Positions 25,300 through 36,289 are shown, counted from the first letter of the stretch. The stretch is 64,000 nucleotides of DNA from Izhakiella australiensis (GCF_002006995.1 NZ_MRUL01000003.1:248001-312000), one strand, 5' to 3'. The notes: generated by a model from the sequence alone, not told the origin. Numbers and translations: made by a program.

Positions 25300-27029
25300 T
25301 GAAATTACTGCTTCCCTATCTGAAACTCTATCGCCGCCACAGTTTCCGCCTGACGCTTGGCGTGGTGCTGGCGATTGCCGCGCTGCTAGCCAGCATCGGA
25401 TTGCTGACGCTTTCTGGCTGGTTTCTGGCAGCCGCGTCGCTGGCGGGCTTTGCCGGATTATACAGCTTCAATTATATGCTGCCGGCGGCTGGCGTACGCG
25501 GGGCGGCGATTACGCGAACGGCTGCCCGCTATTTTGAGCGACTGGTAAGCCATGACGCCACTTTCCGCGTGCTACAGCATCTTCGCGTCACCATCTTTGC
25601 TTATCTGCTGCCTCTCACGCCGGGCAGACTGTCTCGCTTCCAGCAGGGCGATCTGCTCAATCGCCTGGTGGCCGATGTGGATACCCTTGACCACCTCTAC
25701 CTGAGGGTTATCTCCCCCATGGTTGGCGCCTTCTGCGTCGTGCTGGTGGTTATGGTGGGTCTGAGCTGGCTGGACGTTCAGCTGGCGATGACGCTGGGTA
25801 TTATCCTGCTGGCAACGCTGATCGCGCTGCCGCCGCTGTTTTATCGCCTGGGCTACGCCGGCGGCGCGGCGCTAACTCGCCAGCGCAGTGAGTATCGCAG
25901 CCTGCTGATGCGCTGGCTGCAGGGAATGGCGGAACTGCGTATTTACGGCGCCGAGCCGGACTATCGCCATAAGCTAAACGGTCTGGAGCAGCAATGGCAG
26001 ACCGCCCAGCAGCGGCAGGCCGGGCTTAGCGCGTGGTCTCAGGGCGCGCTGATCCTGATTAGCGGCCTGACGGTAACGCTGATGCTGTGGCTGAGCGCTG
26101 CGGGGGTTGGCGACCTCATCAAGCCCGGTGCGCTGATAGCGCTGTTCGTCTTTTGCAGCCTGGCGGCTTTTGAAGCGCTGGCGCCGGTGGCAACCGCCTT
26201 TCAGCATCTGGGGCAGGTTATCGCCTCGGCCGGGCGGGTGACGGAAATTACCACTCAGCGCCCCGCCGTCAGCTTTGATGGCGACAGGCAGCAAGCCGTT
26301 TCCGAGGTAAGCCTCGCCCTGGAACAGGTTAGTTTCAGTTATGAAAACAGCAGCTTCCCGGCATTGCAGGATATTTCACTGCGGCTGCATGCTGGCGAAA
26401 AGCTGGCGCTGATCGGTCGCACCGGCAGCGGAAAATCAAGCTTACTCCAGCTGCTTACCCGCGCCTGGGACCCGCAGCAGGGAGAGATCACGCTGAACGG
26501 CTGCCCGCTGGCAAGCTGGCAGGAAAGCGCGCTGAGGCGTATGACCACCGTTGTCAGCCAGCGGGTTCATCTGTTCAGCGCCACGCTGCGCGAGAATTTA
26601 TTGCTGGCGGCGTCCGAAGCCAGCGATCAGCAGTTGGTTGCCGCACTGCAACAGGTTGGTCTCGAAAAGCTGCAGGACAATCAGGAAGGCCTGAACGCCT
26701 GGCTCGGCGAAGGAGGACGTCAGCTCTCCGGCGGCGAGCGGCGCAGACTGGGTATTGCCCGCGCCCTGCTGCACGACGGCGCCCTCTGGCTGCTGGACGA
26801 GCCGACGGAAGGGCTCGATGCCCACACCGAGCAGCAAATCCTTAGCCTGCTGCGTCAGGTCACCCGTGATAAGAGCGTCATTATGGTGACGCACCGGCTG
26901 CAGGGAATTGAACATATGGACAGGATCGGCGTCATGGACGGCGGTCGACTTGTCGAATTGGGCAGCCATCAGGAATTAATCGCAAAACGCGGACGCTACA
27001 GCGATTTTCAGCAGCGCTATGCGCTATAG
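25299..27029 (+). CDS. cydC: Heterodimeric ABC exporter subunit CydC
   Basis: CydC is the partner half-transporter of CydD. The ATG at 25299 overlaps the cydD stop as TGATG, giving 576 residues (E. coli 573). It shows six N-terminal membrane helices, including LASIGLLTLSGWFLAAASLA, and a nucleotide-binding domain with Walker A GRTGSGKSS, signature LSGGERRR and Walker B LWLLDEPTE. CydDC defects in E. coli abolish cytochrome bd, which is encoded elsewhere. Confidence 0.95.
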   Translation: MKLLLPYLKLYRRHSFRLTLGVVLAIAALLASIGLLTLSGWFLAAASLAGFAGLYSFNYMLPAAGVRGAAITRTAARYFERLVSHDATFRVLQHLRVTIFAYLLPLTPGRLSRFQQGDLLNRLVADVDTLDHLYLRVISPMVGAFCVVLVVMVGLSWLDVQLAMTLGIILLATLIALPPLFYRLGYAGGAALTRQRSEYRSLLMRWLQGMAELRIYGAEPDYRHKLNGLEQQWQTAQQRQAGLSAWSQGALILISGLTVTLMLWLSAAGVGDLIKPGALIALFVFCSLAAFEALAPVATAFQHLGQVIASAGRVTEITTQRPAVSFDGDRQQAVSEVSLALEQVSFSYENSSFPALQDISLRLHAGEKLALIGRTGSGKSSLLQLLTRAWDPQQGEITLNGCPLASWQESALRRMTTVVSQRVHLFSATLRENLLLAASEASDQQLVAALQQVGLEKLQDNQEGLNAWLGEGGRQLSGGERRRLGIARALLHDGALWLLDEPTEGLDAHTEQQILSLLRQVTRDKSVIMVTHRLQGIEHMDRIGVMDGGRLVELGSHQELIAKRGRYSDFQQRYAL

Positions 27030-27059
27030 TGAAATCAGTTTCAGCAACGTAAAAACGCT

Positions 27060-27752
27060 ATGCGCCTGATTCAACTTTCCCGTGACTCAATTCGTTTCCC
27101 GCCGCCAGAAATGGCGCTGCGGGAGCCAAACGGTCTGCTTGCCATGGGTGGCGATCTCAGCCCTGCACGCCTGCTAAACGCTTATCATCGCGGCATTTTT
27201 CCCTGGTTCTCCCCTGGCGACCCGATTCTCTGGTGGTCGCCGGACCCGCGGGCGGTGATGCGGCCAGAAGAGTTTCATCTTAGCCGCAGCATGAAGCGTT
27301 TCCACAAAAGCTCGCCTTATCAGGTTACGCTCAATCGGGCATTCCCGGAGGTGATTGCCGGCTGCGCCAGCGATCGCAATGAAGGCACCTGGATCACCGC
27401 TGAGGTGAAACGAGCCTGGATCAAGCTATGGCAGCTGGGACACGCGCACTCGATCGATGTATGGCAGGATGAAAACTTAATCGGCGGTATGTATGGTTTG
27501 GCGTTAGGCCAAATTTTCTGCGGCGAATCAATGTTCAGCCTCAGCGTTAACGCCTCAAAAACCGCCCTGCTGGTTTTTGCCGATTATTTCCAGCGTCAGG
27601 GCGGGCGGCTGATAGATTGCCAGGTATTAAACCCGCATACTCAATCGCTGGGCGCCACCGAAATCCCCCGCGCCGATTATCTTACATTAATTAATCAACT
27701 GGCTGAGCGCCCGGTGACCGACTGGTGCTGGCAAGCTAAACGGCTGTTCTGA
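27060..27752 (+). CDS. aat: Leucyl/phenylalanyl-tRNA-protein transferase
   Basis: Aat adds Leu or Phe from aminoacyl-tRNA to proteins with N-terminal Lys or Arg, making N-degrons. The 230-residue product (E. coli 234) has [20 protein letters not shown] (about 42-61) and [23 protein letters not shown] and LIDCQVLN in family order. Its location upstream of infA and clpA-clpS matters, because ClpS/ClpAP reads the N-degrons that Aat creates. Confidence 0.96.
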   Translation: MRLIQLSRDSIRFPPPEMALREPNGLLAMGGDLSPARLLNAYHRGIFPWFSPGDPILWWSPDPRAVMRPEEFHLSRSMKRFHKSSPYQVTLNRAFPEVIAGCASDRNEGTWITAEVKRAWIKLWQLGHAHSIDVWQDENLIGGMYGLALGQIFCGESMFSLSVNASKTALLVFADYFQRQGGRLIDCQVLNPHTQSLGATEIPRADYLTLINQLAERPVTDWCWQAKRLF

Positions 27753-28308
<556 letters not shown>

Positions 28309-28358
28309 TTTACTGGCGGCTGTCGGAGACGCCCGCTAAGCGCCCCTGCCGCAATAAA

Positions 28359-28383
28359 AAAGGCCGACTTTAAGTCGGCCTTT
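28359..28383. terminator. Bidirectional terminator between infA and clpA
   Basis: AAAGGCCGACTT and AAGTCGGCCTTT are perfect arms around a single T (28371), with an A-run left and T's right. It serves the convergent infA and clpA transcripts. Confidence 0.9.
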
Positions 28384-28403
28384 CGTATATCAGCGCGGCG
28401 CAA

Positions 28404-30680
28404 TTAATGCACGGTGCCTTCGGTTTTGCGCTTCTCGTCGCTCAGGAAGTGGTAAGTCAGCTGATTGTTCTCTTTATCGAGAGCAACGGATACCGAACCG
28501 CCATCGACCAGAGAGCCGAACAGCAGCTCGTTTGCCAACGGCTTTTTCAGGTTCTCCTGCACGGCACGGGCCATCGGTCGCGCGCCCATTGCTTTGTCGT
28601 AGCCTTTTTCCGCCAGCCAGTCGCGGGCGTCATCGCTGACTTCCAACGACACGCCTTTGGCATCCAGCTGCGCCTGCAGTTCGACAATAAACTTATCCAC
28701 CACCTGATGAATCACCTCGGTCGACAGATGGTTGAACCAGATAATATTGTCGAGACGGTTACGGAACTCCGGTGTAAACACCTTCTTGATCTCTTCCATC
28801 GCATCGGTGCTGTTATCCTGATGGATGAGGCCAATAGACTTACGTTCGGTTTCCCGTACCCCGGCATTGGTGGTCATAACCACTACCACATTACGGAAGT
28901 CGGCTTTCCGGCCGTTGTTGTCGGTCAGCATGCCGTTGTCCATGACCTGTAGCAGCAGGTTGAACACGTCAGGATGCGCTTTCTCGATCTCGTCAAGCAG
29001 CACCACGGCGTGCGGATGTTTAATCACCGCATCGGTCAGCAGTCCGCCCTGATCAAATCCAACGTAGCCCGGAGGCGCGCCAATCAGCCGGCTGACGGTG
29101 TGACGCTCCATATATTCCGACATATCAAAGCGCAGCAGCTCAATACCCAGTGCTTTAGCCAGCTGAACGGTAACTTCGGTTTTACCGACGCCCGTTGGAC
29201 CCGCGAACAGGAAGGAGCCGACTGGCTTACGCTCTTGTCCCAGTCCGGCGCGACTCATCTTAATCGCTTCGGTCAGCGCTTCAATGGCATTGTCCTGACC
29301 AAAGACCAGCATTTTCAGACGTTCGCCCAGGTTTTTCAGGGTATCGCGATCGGTAGCGGAAACGCTTTGTTCCGGGATACGGGCAATGCGCGCCACCACG
29401 GTTTCAATATCCGCCACGTTGACGGTTTTCTTACGCTTGCTGACCGGCACCAGCCGCGCGCGCGCGCCTGCTTCGTCGATCACATCAATCGCTTTATCCG
29501 GCAGATGGCGATCGTTGATATATTTAACCGCCAGCTCAACCGCAGCCCGCACCGCTTTTGCGGTGTAGCGGACATCATGGTGCGCTTCATACTTCGGTTT
29601 CAGTCCGTTAAGGATCTGCACGGTTTCTTCAACCGACGGCTCGGTAATATCAATTTTCTGGAAACGTCGGGCCAGCGCCCGGTCCTTCTCGAAAATATTG
29701 CTGAATTCCTGATAAGTCGTCGAACCCATCACGCGAATTTTACCGCTGGAAAGCAGCGGTTTAATCAGGTTAGCCGCATCAACCTGGCCGCCAGAGGCGG
29801 CGCCTGCACCGATAATAGTATGAATTTCATCGATAAACAGAATGCTGCTGTTATCCTGTTCAAGCTGTTTTAACAGGGCTTTAAAACGCTTCTCAAAATC
29901 GCCGCGATACTTGGTTCCCGCCAGCAGCGAGCCAATATCCAGTGAGTAAATGGTGCATTCTTTCATCACCTCGGGAACATCACCCTGCACGATGCGCCAG
30001 GCCAGCCCTTCGGCAATCGCCGTTTTACCGACGCCGGACTCGCCAACCAGCAGCGGGTTATTCTTGCGGCGGCGGCACAGCACCTGAATGGCGCGCTCCA
30101 GCTCTTTATCCCGACCAATAAGCGGGTCGATGCCACCAACGCGAGCAAGCTGGTTCAAATTGGTGGTGAAGTTTTCCATACGTTCCTCCCCGCCTGCTTG
30201 CTCTTCGTTAACCGGATTTTCGGCACCCTGCTGCTGATTCGGCTCGTCTTTGCGCGTGCCGTGCGAAATAAAGTTAACCACGTCAAGACGGCTGACTTCA
30301 TGTTTGCGCAGCAGATAAGCTGCCTGAGACTCCTGTTCGCTGAAAATAGCGACCAGGACATTAGCGCCGGCGACTTCACTGCGCCCGGATGATTGCACGT
30401 GGAATACGGCGCGCTGGAGAACGCGCTGAAAGCTGAGCGTCGGCTGCGTGTCACGCTCTTCTTCAACGGCCGGCAGCACCGGCGTTGTTTGTTCGATAAA
30501 AGCTTCGAGTTCCTGACGAAGGGTGACAATATCGACCGTACAGGCTTCAAGCGCTTCCCTGGCTGACGGGTTACTGAGCAATGCCAGCAGCAGGTGCTCA
30601 ACGGTCATAAATTCATGTCGGTGCTCGCGCGCTCTGGCGAAAGCCATGTTTAAACTGAGTTCCAGTTCTTGATTGAGCAT
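28404..30680 (-). CDS. clpA: ATP-dependent Clp protease ATP-binding subunit ClpA
   Basis: ClpA is the AAA+ unfoldase hexamer that feeds ClpP. Starting at the ATG at 30680 ([11 protein letters not shown]), preceded by GGGAGGTG, it has 758 residues, as in E. coli. The N-domain (about 1-140) binds ClpS; D1 has GESGVGKTA (near 215) and D2 GPTGVGKTE (near 495); the IGL loop that docks on ClpP is in SIGLIHQ (near 615). It follows clpS by 28 bases on the same strand. Confidence 0.98.
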   Translation of the reverse strand: MLNQELELSLNMAFARAREHRHEFMTVEHLLLALLSNPSAREALEACTVDIVTLRQELEAFIEQTTPVLPAVEEERDTQPTLSFQRVLQRAVFHVQSSGRSEVAGANVLVAIFSEQESQAAYLLRKHEVSRLDVVNFISHGTRKDEPNQQQGAENPVNEEQAGGEERMENFTTNLNQLARVGGIDPLIGRDKELERAIQVLCRRRKNNPLLVGESGVGKTAIAEGLAWRIVQGDVPEVMKECTIYSLDIGSLLAGTKYRGDFEKRFKALLKQLEQDNSSILFIDEIHTIIGAGAASGGQVDAANLIKPLLSSGKIRVMGSTTYQEFSNIFEKDRALARRFQKIDITEPSVEETVQILNGLKPKYEAHHDVRYTAKAVRAAVELAVKYINDRHLPDKAIDVIDEAGARARLVPVSKRKKTVNVADIETVVARIARIPEQSVSATDRDTLKNLGERLKMLVFGQDNAIEALTEAIKMSRAGLGQERKPVGSFLFAGPTGVGKTEVTVQLAKALGIELLRFDMSEYMERHTVSRLIGAPPGYVGFDQGGLLTDAVIKHPHAVVLLDEIEKAHPDVFNLLLQVMDNGMLTDNNGRKADFRNVVVVMTTNAGVRETERKSIGLIHQDNSTDAMEEIKKVFTPEFRNRLDNIIWFNHLSTEVIHQVVDKFIVELQAQLDAKGVSLEVSDDARDWLAEKGYDKAMGARPMARAVQENLKKPLANELLFGSLVDGGSVSVALDKENNQLTYHFLSDEKRKTEGTVH

Positions 30681-30708
30681 AGGCACCTCCCCCATTTAGA
30701 TCGCCCTT

Positions 30709-31029
30709 TCAGGCTTTTTCCAGCGTACACAGCAACGGATGCTCGTTCTCCCTGGCATATTTATTAATGTGTGCGACTTTGGTTTCCGCCACTTCCGCGG
30801 TAAAAACGCCACAAATCGCCTTTCCCTGATAATGCACCGTAAGCATCAATTGCGTTGCACGTTCAACATCATAAGAAAAGAACTTTTGCAGAACGTCAAT
30901 AACAAATTCCATAGGTGTATAATCGTCATTATTCAGTATAACTTTATACAGCGAAGGCGGTTTAAGCCCTTCGCGCAGCTTATCTTCTGCAAGATGTTCA
31001 AAGTTAAGCCAGTCGTTTGTGTTCCCCAT
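30709..31029 (-). CDS. clpS: ClpA adaptor protein ClpS
   Basis: ClpS recognises N-degrons (Leu, Phe, Tyr, Trp) and hands them to ClpAP. The start at 31029 ([15 protein letters not shown]) gives 106 residues, as in E. coli; the frame extends 39 bases further without similarity. [20 protein letters not shown] (about 28-47) contains the N-degron pocket residues. It lies upstream of clpA in one operon, with aat 3 kb away completing the N-end-rule set. Confidence 0.97.
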   Translation of the reverse strand: MGNTNDWLNFEHLAEDKLREGLKPPSLYKVILNNDDYTPMEFVIDVLQKFFSYDVERATQLMLTVHYQGKAICGVFTAEVAETKVAHINKYARENEHPLLCTLEKA

Positions 31030-31341
31030 TACGCACCCAGTGTTATCAACAATCGTAAGCTCTCGCAACCCCTGATTCTGCGTATAAGTTTAACACGTGA
31101 AAACGGAGTCCCCGACAGCATAAAAAAACATGAATTTTGACCTACGCGATGTCCATCACAAAAAGTCATCAGAGCGTTATCTGCCTCAAATTTTGACAAC
31201 CCCGCAGCCGGAATAACGTTGACGCTGTAGGGGGTTACCCTACATTGTACCAATACAAGCTGACAGCGGTTAACAGCTTATCAGGCAACCAGGCCTGACA
31301 ACCTCACTCAACAATCACTGTAATGCGAGGGATCCTGCAGC
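31030..31341. promoter_or_regulatory. clpS / cspD divergent intergenic region
   Basis: A plus-strand promoter candidate for cspD is TTGACG (31219-31224), a 16-base spacer and TACATT (31241-31246). Its spacer and -10 hold the perfect inverted repeat GTAGGG-GGTTA-CCCTAC (31227-31243), a candidate operator. In the leader TCAGGC (31281-31286) and GCCTGA (31293-31298) can form a stem-loop. E. coli cspD is controlled by growth rate and by MqsA, which binds a palindrome; I cannot say whether this palindrome is equivalent. Confidence 0.45.
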
Positions 31342-31563
31342 ATGGAGACGGGTACTGTTAAATGGTTCAATAACGCCAAAGGCTTCGGCTTCATCTGTCC
31401 GATCGGCGGTGGCGATGATATCTTCGCGCACTACTCATCCATTCAGATGGATGGCTACAGGACGCTGAAGGCCGGACAGCAAGTCCAGTTTGATGTTCAT
31501 CAAGGTCCGAAAGGTAATCACGCCAGTCTCATCGTCCCTGTTGAAGCGGCTGCCGTTAGCTGA
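31342..31563 (+). CDS. cspD: Cold-shock-like protein CspD
   Basis: CspD is a stationary-phase and starvation-induced single-stranded DNA/RNA-binding cold-shock-domain protein that inhibits replication in E. coli. It has 73 residues, with RNP1 KGFGFI (13-18) and RNP2 DIFAHY (about 26-31). GAGGGAT precedes the ATG. It lies divergent from clpS, as in E. coli; macAB and ybjX, which follow it in E. coli, are absent. Confidence 0.95.
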   Translation: METGTVKWFNNAKGFGFICPIGGGDDIFAHYSSIQMDGYRTLKAGQQVQFDVHQGPKGNHASLIVPVEAAAVS

Positions 31564-31595
31564 TCCCTTTCATCACATTCTGAACAAGCCCCGAC

Positions 31596-31627
31596 AAAAA
31601 TGCCAGTCGCACAGGCTGGCATTTTTT
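31596..31627. terminator. Terminator between cspD and ybjD
   Basis: AAAAATGCCAG and CTGGCATTTTTT (31596-31606, 31615-31626) form a long stem with A- and T-runs on both sides, able to act in both directions for these convergent genes. Confidence 0.85.
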
Positions 31628-31689
31628 CTGAAAACCCGTCACCACTGGTTAAAATAAATTGGGCTATCCCGCACGTTTTCAAACCCGAT

Positions 31690-33357
31690 TTACAAATCTT
31701 TTTCGTCGCTGTTAAGCTGCGCCTGTTGCAGAACCTCAGCAAACATTTGCTGAAGCAACGGCGGGATTGCGCTGCGGCCACGCTCTGCGGCATCCAGCGC
31801 CACGGCTATCGCCAGCCCCGGTTTCGACGCCTGATGAATCGCCTTGGTTATCGCCTTGTGCATACCGGCGGGCACCCCCGGCGGCAAACGGGCAATACGA
31901 TGATAGACCTCTGAAAAACCCGCCTTATACAGGAAATGCTCCATATCCAGCGCGGGTAATTGCGTGACATAGCGGGCGATGGCTTCCGGCGCTGAATCGG
32001 GTCCAAGGCTGCGGGCGGTCGCGGCATATTTTTGCCCGGCCGCATCGCCATCGGTCAGGACGTGCCAGCCAATTCCCATGCGCTGGGCGAAGCGTAACAG
32101 CGGACGCAAACCAGCCTGCGCATATTCAATCACCCGGATGCCCTCTGCGGCAAAATGAAACCCGCTCTGACGCGCGAGTTCATTGATGATCCACACCTCG
32201 GTTTCGCCCTCAACCAGCAGCCAACAGCGAGCAAAAAGCGCCGAGGGACGGTTAAAACGAATATGAAAGGCGATGCGGCGACTTTCTTCCGCATTCATTC
32301 CCTGCGATCCGATGCGCCAGGCGTTGATGCTTTCTGTACTTCTGACCAGTCGACAGAGCTGTTCTATCGGCGTTTGCGACAGCAGCTCGCTGGAATTGGT
32401 GGTGATAATTTTTTGTAAAGGCAGCAGCTCCAGTACGCCCGAAGCAACCGACAGCATGATGGGATGAAGCCGGGTTTCCGGTTCTTCAAGCACCAGCAGC
32501 GGCCGCGCCAGCGGGTCCAGCGCCTCACCGCCGCGCGCCTGCAGCAGCAAGGCGAACATACGCAGCAGCGTCTGACGGCTGCGCCTGTCGCTGTCCACCA
32601 GCATGCGGTTAATGGCGTCAAGGTGCCGCCAGCTCTGGCGTGATGCGCGCGCATCAGGCGGCAAAGGATGGTGCTCCAGCCCGCTGCCGGCTGGCTGAAC
32701 CGCAAAATAATGTTCCATCAGCTGCTGTAAGGTTTTTACCCCCTGACGCATCGCCTCTTCCGGCAAAGGCTGAGCATGGCGCCAGTGGGACATCAACAGA
32801 TTCAGCTCATCGGCCAGCTGACCTGCTGCGCGCAGCGGCAAGCCGTTTGTGCCGCTGTTTTGTCTGGCAATACGCGCATCACGCAGGCGTAATACCGGGT
32901 GCAGACGGCGCAACAGCGCAATGGCCTCCAGCGTGGCCGCGTCTGCCAGCGGCTGGCCCTGCCCGTCGATAAATGCCTGCGATGAGTGAATATTGCCTTG
33001 CGCATCACGCTGCGCCGCCAGCTGATAGCACAGGCGGTGCAAATGCCCCTCCCCCCGACGATAGAGCGCCGGTCGCAACGGGCGATAACGATGGGTAAAG
33101 GCATCTCCCGGGCGCTCCTCAATGAAGTAAAACCGGATATGCAAGCGACGCCAGGCTTTTTCTCCCGCCGGCTGAAAAAAATCCTGCTTGCGAAAAGCGG
33201 GCGCCATTGCCTGCGGAGCAAAACCGAGCGACAACGCATCCAGCAAACTGGTCTTTCCCCAGGCGTTCTCGCCAATTAGCACATTATTGTCTTCAAGCGT
33301 CAGAGAAAGGCGGTTAATACCGCGAAATCCAACGATATCGATCTGTTCCAGAATCAT
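31690..33357 (-). CDS. ybjD: OLD-family ATP-dependent nuclease YbjD
   Basis: The 555-residue product (E. coli YbjD about 552) combines an SMC/ABC-type ATPase and a TOPRIM nuclease domain. Walker A is IGENAWGKTSLLDAL (about 27-41), Walker B LLVLEEPETRLHP (about 288-300), followed by ITTNSSELLSQ. The TOPRIM acidic motifs are LLVEGETE (about 384-391) and DGDAAGQ (about 436-442). The P1/P2 OLD protein and the Gabija subunit GajA share this architecture. The cellular role of YbjD is not established. It stands alone, without a GajB-like helicase beside it. Confidence 0.9.
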   Translation of the reverse strand: MILEQIDIVGFRGINRLSLTLEDNNVLIGENAWGKTSLLDALSLGFAPQAMAPAFRKQDFFQPAGEKAWRRLHIRFYFIEERPGDAFTHRYRPLRPALYRRGEGHLHRLCYQLAAQRDAQGNIHSSQAFIDGQGQPLADAATLEAIALLRRLHPVLRLRDARIARQNSGTNGLPLRAAGQLADELNLLMSHWRHAQPLPEEAMRQGVKTLQQLMEHYFAVQPAGSGLEHHPLPPDARASRQSWRHLDAINRMLVDSDRRSRQTLLRMFALLLQARGGEALDPLARPLLVLEEPETRLHPIMLSVASGVLELLPLQKIITTNSSELLSQTPIEQLCRLVRSTESINAWRIGSQGMNAEESRRIAFHIRFNRPSALFARCWLLVEGETEVWIINELARQSGFHFAAEGIRVIEYAQAGLRPLLRFAQRMGIGWHVLTDGDAAGQKYAATARSLGPDSAPEAIARYVTQLPALDMEHFLYKAGFSEVYHRIARLPPGVPAGMHKAITKAIHQASKPGLAIAVALDAAERGRSAIPPLLQQMFAEVLQQAQLNSDEKDL

Positions 33358-33491
33358 ATTTCATCCCGCCACGTTCTGCTGATAGACCGAGCATGTGAGA
33401 TGACAGCGCCGGGGTCAAGCGGACCTTTACAGTATGATAAAATTTCGCTAGTTTCTCGCCGCCCCCCTTTGCCTCATGGATGACAGACTCA

Positions 33492-34391
33492 ATGTATTCC
33501 GGTCTTATACTTATTCTTATGCCGCTGATTATTGGTTATTTACTGCCTCTGACCTGGCGGCCGCTGCTGGTTGCTGTCAATAAGCTCCTTAGCTGGATGG
33601 TGTATATCATTCTGTTTTTTATGGGGATCAGCCTGGCATTTCTGGATAATCTGGGGGCGAATTTACTGAATATCGCCCGCATCAGCCTGATTTCTGCACT
33701 GTGCATCATCATTTGTAATGTCATCGGACTGGAGCTACTGGCGCGTCGCTATCCCTGGCGCCATGCGCATCAGCAGCAGGCGCTGCCCTCCCGACTACAT
33801 ATGGCGCTGGAGTCGCTGAAATTGGGGCTGGTGGTGCTGGCGGGCTTCGTTACGGGACTCAGCCACTGGCCCCCGTTGAGCCATGCCAGCGAGGCCAGTG
33901 AGTTTGCCCTGCTTTTGCTGCTGTTTCTCGTCGGCCTCCAACTGCGCGGCAGCGGTATGACGCTGCGCCAGATACTGCTTAACCGGCGCGGCATGATGGT
34001 CGCCTGCGTAGTGTGGTTCACTTCGCTGGCCGGCGGCGCGCTGGCGGCGCTGCTGATTGGCGTGTCGCTCAATACCGGGCTGGCATTAGGGTCGGGATTT
34101 GGCTGGTATTCGCTGTCAGGTATCTTGATGACCGAGTCATTCGGCCCGGTCATTGGCAGCGCGGCATTCTTTAACGACTTGTTGCGTGAACTACTGGCCA
34201 TAAGCCTTATTCCGGCGCTGATTTTGCGCCATCGTACCAGCGCATTGGGCTTATGTGGCGCCACCTCAATGGATTTTACCCTGCCGGTCTTACAGCGCAG
34301 CGGCGGTAATGAAATCGTTCCGGCTGCCATCGTTCAGGGCTTTTTGCTCAGCCTGCTGGCGCCGGTGCTGATGGCGCTGTTTTCCGCCTGA
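33492..34391 (+). CDS. lysO: Lysine exporter LysO
   Basis: LysO (YbjE, DUF340) exports L-lysine and gives thialysine resistance in E. coli. The start is the ATG at 33492 (MYSGLILILMPLI), giving 299 residues, as in E. coli; another ATG 12 bases upstream is possible and neither has a strong SD. About eight hydrophobic segments are visible, with SGFGWYSLSGIL and LCGATSMDFTLPVLQ the most conserved stretches. It is divergent from ybjD by 134 bases. Confidence 0.92.
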   Translation: MYSGLILILMPLIIGYLLPLTWRPLLVAVNKLLSWMVYIILFFMGISLAFLDNLGANLLNIARISLISALCIIICNVIGLELLARRYPWRHAHQQQALPSRLHMALESLKLGLVVLAGFVTGLSHWPPLSHASEASEFALLLLLFLVGLQLRGSGMTLRQILLNRRGMMVACVVWFTSLAGGALAALLIGVSLNTGLALGSGFGWYSLSGILMTESFGPVIGSAAFFNDLLRELLAISLIPALILRHRTSALGLCGATSMDFTLPVLQRSGGNEIVPAAIVQGFLLSLLAPVLMALFSA

Positions 34392-34443
34392 ACTTTTTTA
34401 CATTTTCCCCCACGCGTAGCAAAATTCCTCACCCCGGCATAGG

Positions 34444-34450
34444 CTATGCT
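34444..34450 (+). promoter_or_regulatory. Sigma-S-type -10 element for poxB
   Basis: CTATGCT differs by one base from the sigma-S favoured CTATACT and lies about 60 bases before the poxB start. E. coli poxB is a classic RpoS-dependent gene, which supports the reading. Confidence 0.6.
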
Positions 34451-34509
34451 TTGTGATGGTTATCCCATTTTACCAGGGTGCACTATTCATCAAATAAAGG
34501 AAGATAAAC

Positions 34510-36231
34510 ATGAAGCAGACGGTCGCGGCCTTAGTAGCTAAAACGCTTGAAAACGCCGGGGTAAAACGTATCTGGGGCGTCACCGGAGATTCGCTCAACG
34601 GTCTCAGCGACAGCCTGAACCGGATGGGAACAATTGAATGGATAGCAACCCGTCATGAGGAAGTTGCGGCCTTTGCCGCGGGCGCCGAAGCGCACATCAG
34701 CGGTGAGCTGGCAGTCTGTGCCGGCTCTTGCGGTCCGGGCAATTTGCATCTGATTAACGGTCTGTTTGACTGCCATCGCAACCACGTGCCGGTGCTCGCT
34801 ATCGCCGCGCATATTCCCTCCAGCGAAATTGGCAGTAACTATTTTCAGGAAACCCATCCCCAGGAACTGTTTCGCGAATGCAGCCATTATTGCGAGCTGG
34901 TATCCAACCCGGAGCAGCTGCCGCAGGTTCTGGGCATCGCCATGCGTAAAGCCATCCTCAACCGTGGCGTTTCAGTGGTCGTCCTGCCAGGCGACGTCGC
35001 GCTGCAGCCCGCTCCTGAAGGCGCCAACGCAGAATGGTATCAGCCCGCGGCTCCGGTGGTGTTGCCAAATTATGACGAACTGACACGCCTTGTCAGCGTG
35101 CTGAATGAATCAAGCAATATCGCCCTGATGTGCGGCAGCGGCTGCGCCGGGGCGCATGCGGAGGTGATTGAGCTGGCCAAAACGCTCAAGGCGCCGGTGG
35201 TGCATGCGCTGCGCGGTAAAGAGCATATTGAATACGATAATCCCTATGATGTCGGTATGACCGGCCTGATTGGTTTTTCATCCGGCTATCACGCAATGAT
35301 GAATGCTGATACCCTGGTGCTGCTGGGAACCCAGTTTCCCTACCGCGCTTTTTATCCGGAAAAAGCCAAAATTATTCAGATTGATATTAATCCCGCCAGC
35401 CTCGGTTCCCATTGCCATGTAGATATGGCGCTGGTCGGCGATATCAAACAAACGCTCAGCGCCTTGCTGCCGCGCCTGACGCTAAAAACCGACCGCCGCT
35501 TTCTTGATAAGGCACTGGAGCATTACGCTGATAGCCGCAAAGAGCTGGATGGTCTGGCCAGCGCCAATGACAAACAGGCTATTCATCCGCAATATCTGGC
35601 GCAGCAAATCAGTGAACTGGCCGCCGATGACGCAATTTTTACCTGCGATGTTGGCACACCCACCGTCTGGGCGGCGCGCTATCTGCAGATGAACGGCAAG
35701 CGCCGCCTGATCGGGTCGTTCAGTCATGGTTCGATGGCTAATGCCATGCCACAGGCGCTGGGGGCGCAGGCTATTGACCGCAAACGTCAGGTGATCGCCA
35801 TGTCGGGCGACGGTGGCTTCAGTATGCTGATGGGGGATTTTCTTTCCGTCGCTCAGCTGAAATTACCGGTGAAAATCGTGGTGTTTAACAACAGCGCGCT
35901 GGGCTTTGTCGCCATGGAAATGAAAGCCGGCGGCTACCTGACCGACGGCACGGATTTGCATAATCCCAACTTTGCCGATATCGCCAAGGCTTGCGGCGTC
36001 AAAGGCATTCGCGTTGAGCGCGCCTCGGAGCTAACCGGGGCGTTGCAGGCGGCATTTTCGCACGACGGTCCGGTGCTGATCGACGTCGTTACCGCGAAAG
36101 ACGAGCTGGCAATGCCGCCGCAAATCAAAGCGGAACAGGCAAAAGGTTTCAGCCTGTATATGCTGCGCGCGCTGATTAACGGCCGCGGCGATGAAGTGGT
36201 CGAGCTGGCGAAAACTAACTGGCTACGGTAA
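34510..36231 (+). CDS. poxB: Pyruvate dehydrogenase (quinone), pyruvate oxidase
   Basis: PoxB is a peripheral membrane ThDP/FAD enzyme that decarboxylates pyruvate to acetate and CO2, passing electrons to ubiquinone. The 573-residue product (E. coli 572) has the ThDP-activating glutamate in [14 protein letters not shown] (about 48-61), the FAD domain in the middle and the ThDP/Mg motif [11 protein letters not shown] (about 434-444). A C-terminal amphipathic tail binds lipid in this family. AAGGAAG is the SD. It works in stationary phase, and a sigma-S type -10 is present. Confidence 0.97.
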   Translation: MKQTVAALVAKTLENAGVKRIWGVTGDSLNGLSDSLNRMGTIEWIATRHEEVAAFAAGAEAHISGELAVCAGSCGPGNLHLINGLFDCHRNHVPVLAIAAHIPSSEIGSNYFQETHPQELFRECSHYCELVSNPEQLPQVLGIAMRKAILNRGVSVVVLPGDVALQPAPEGANAEWYQPAAPVVLPNYDELTRLVSVLNESSNIALMCGSGCAGAHAEVIELAKTLKAPVVHALRGKEHIEYDNPYDVGMTGLIGFSSGYHAMMNADTLVLLGTQFPYRAFYPEKAKIIQIDINPASLGSHCHVDMALVGDIKQTLSALLPRLTLKTDRRFLDKALEHYADSRKELDGLASANDKQAIHPQYLAQQISELAADDAIFTCDVGTPTVWAARYLQMNGKRRLIGSFSHGSMANAMPQALGAQAIDRKRQVIAMSGDGGFSMLMGDFLSVAQLKLPVKIVVFNNSALGFVAMEMKAGGYLTDGTDLHNPNFADIAKACGVKGIRVERASELTGALQAAFSHDGPVLIDVVTAKDELAMPPQIKAEQAKGFSLYMLRALINGRGDEVVELAKTNWLR

Positions 36232-36266
36232 AAAAGACGTCAATATAACAAAGCATCATTATCTGA

Positions 36267-36289
36267 CGGGCGCAAAGGCGCCCGTTTTT
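36267..36289 (+). terminator. Terminator after poxB
   Basis: CGGGCGC (36267-36273) and GCGCCCG (36278-36284) form a perfect stem with loop AAAG and a TTTTT tail. It lies just before ltaE, so ltaE expression from the poxB promoter is attenuated. Confidence 0.85.

Noticed and set aside
28974-29873. A 299-codon open frame on the plus strand antisense to clpA
   Set aside because: It lies wholly inside the well-supported clpA gene, has no recognisable domain, and long antisense frames are common opposite GC-rich coding sequence.
31690-33357. ybjD as half of a Gabija system
   Set aside because: No UvrD-like helicase (GajB) gene flanks it; the neighbours are cspD and lysO.
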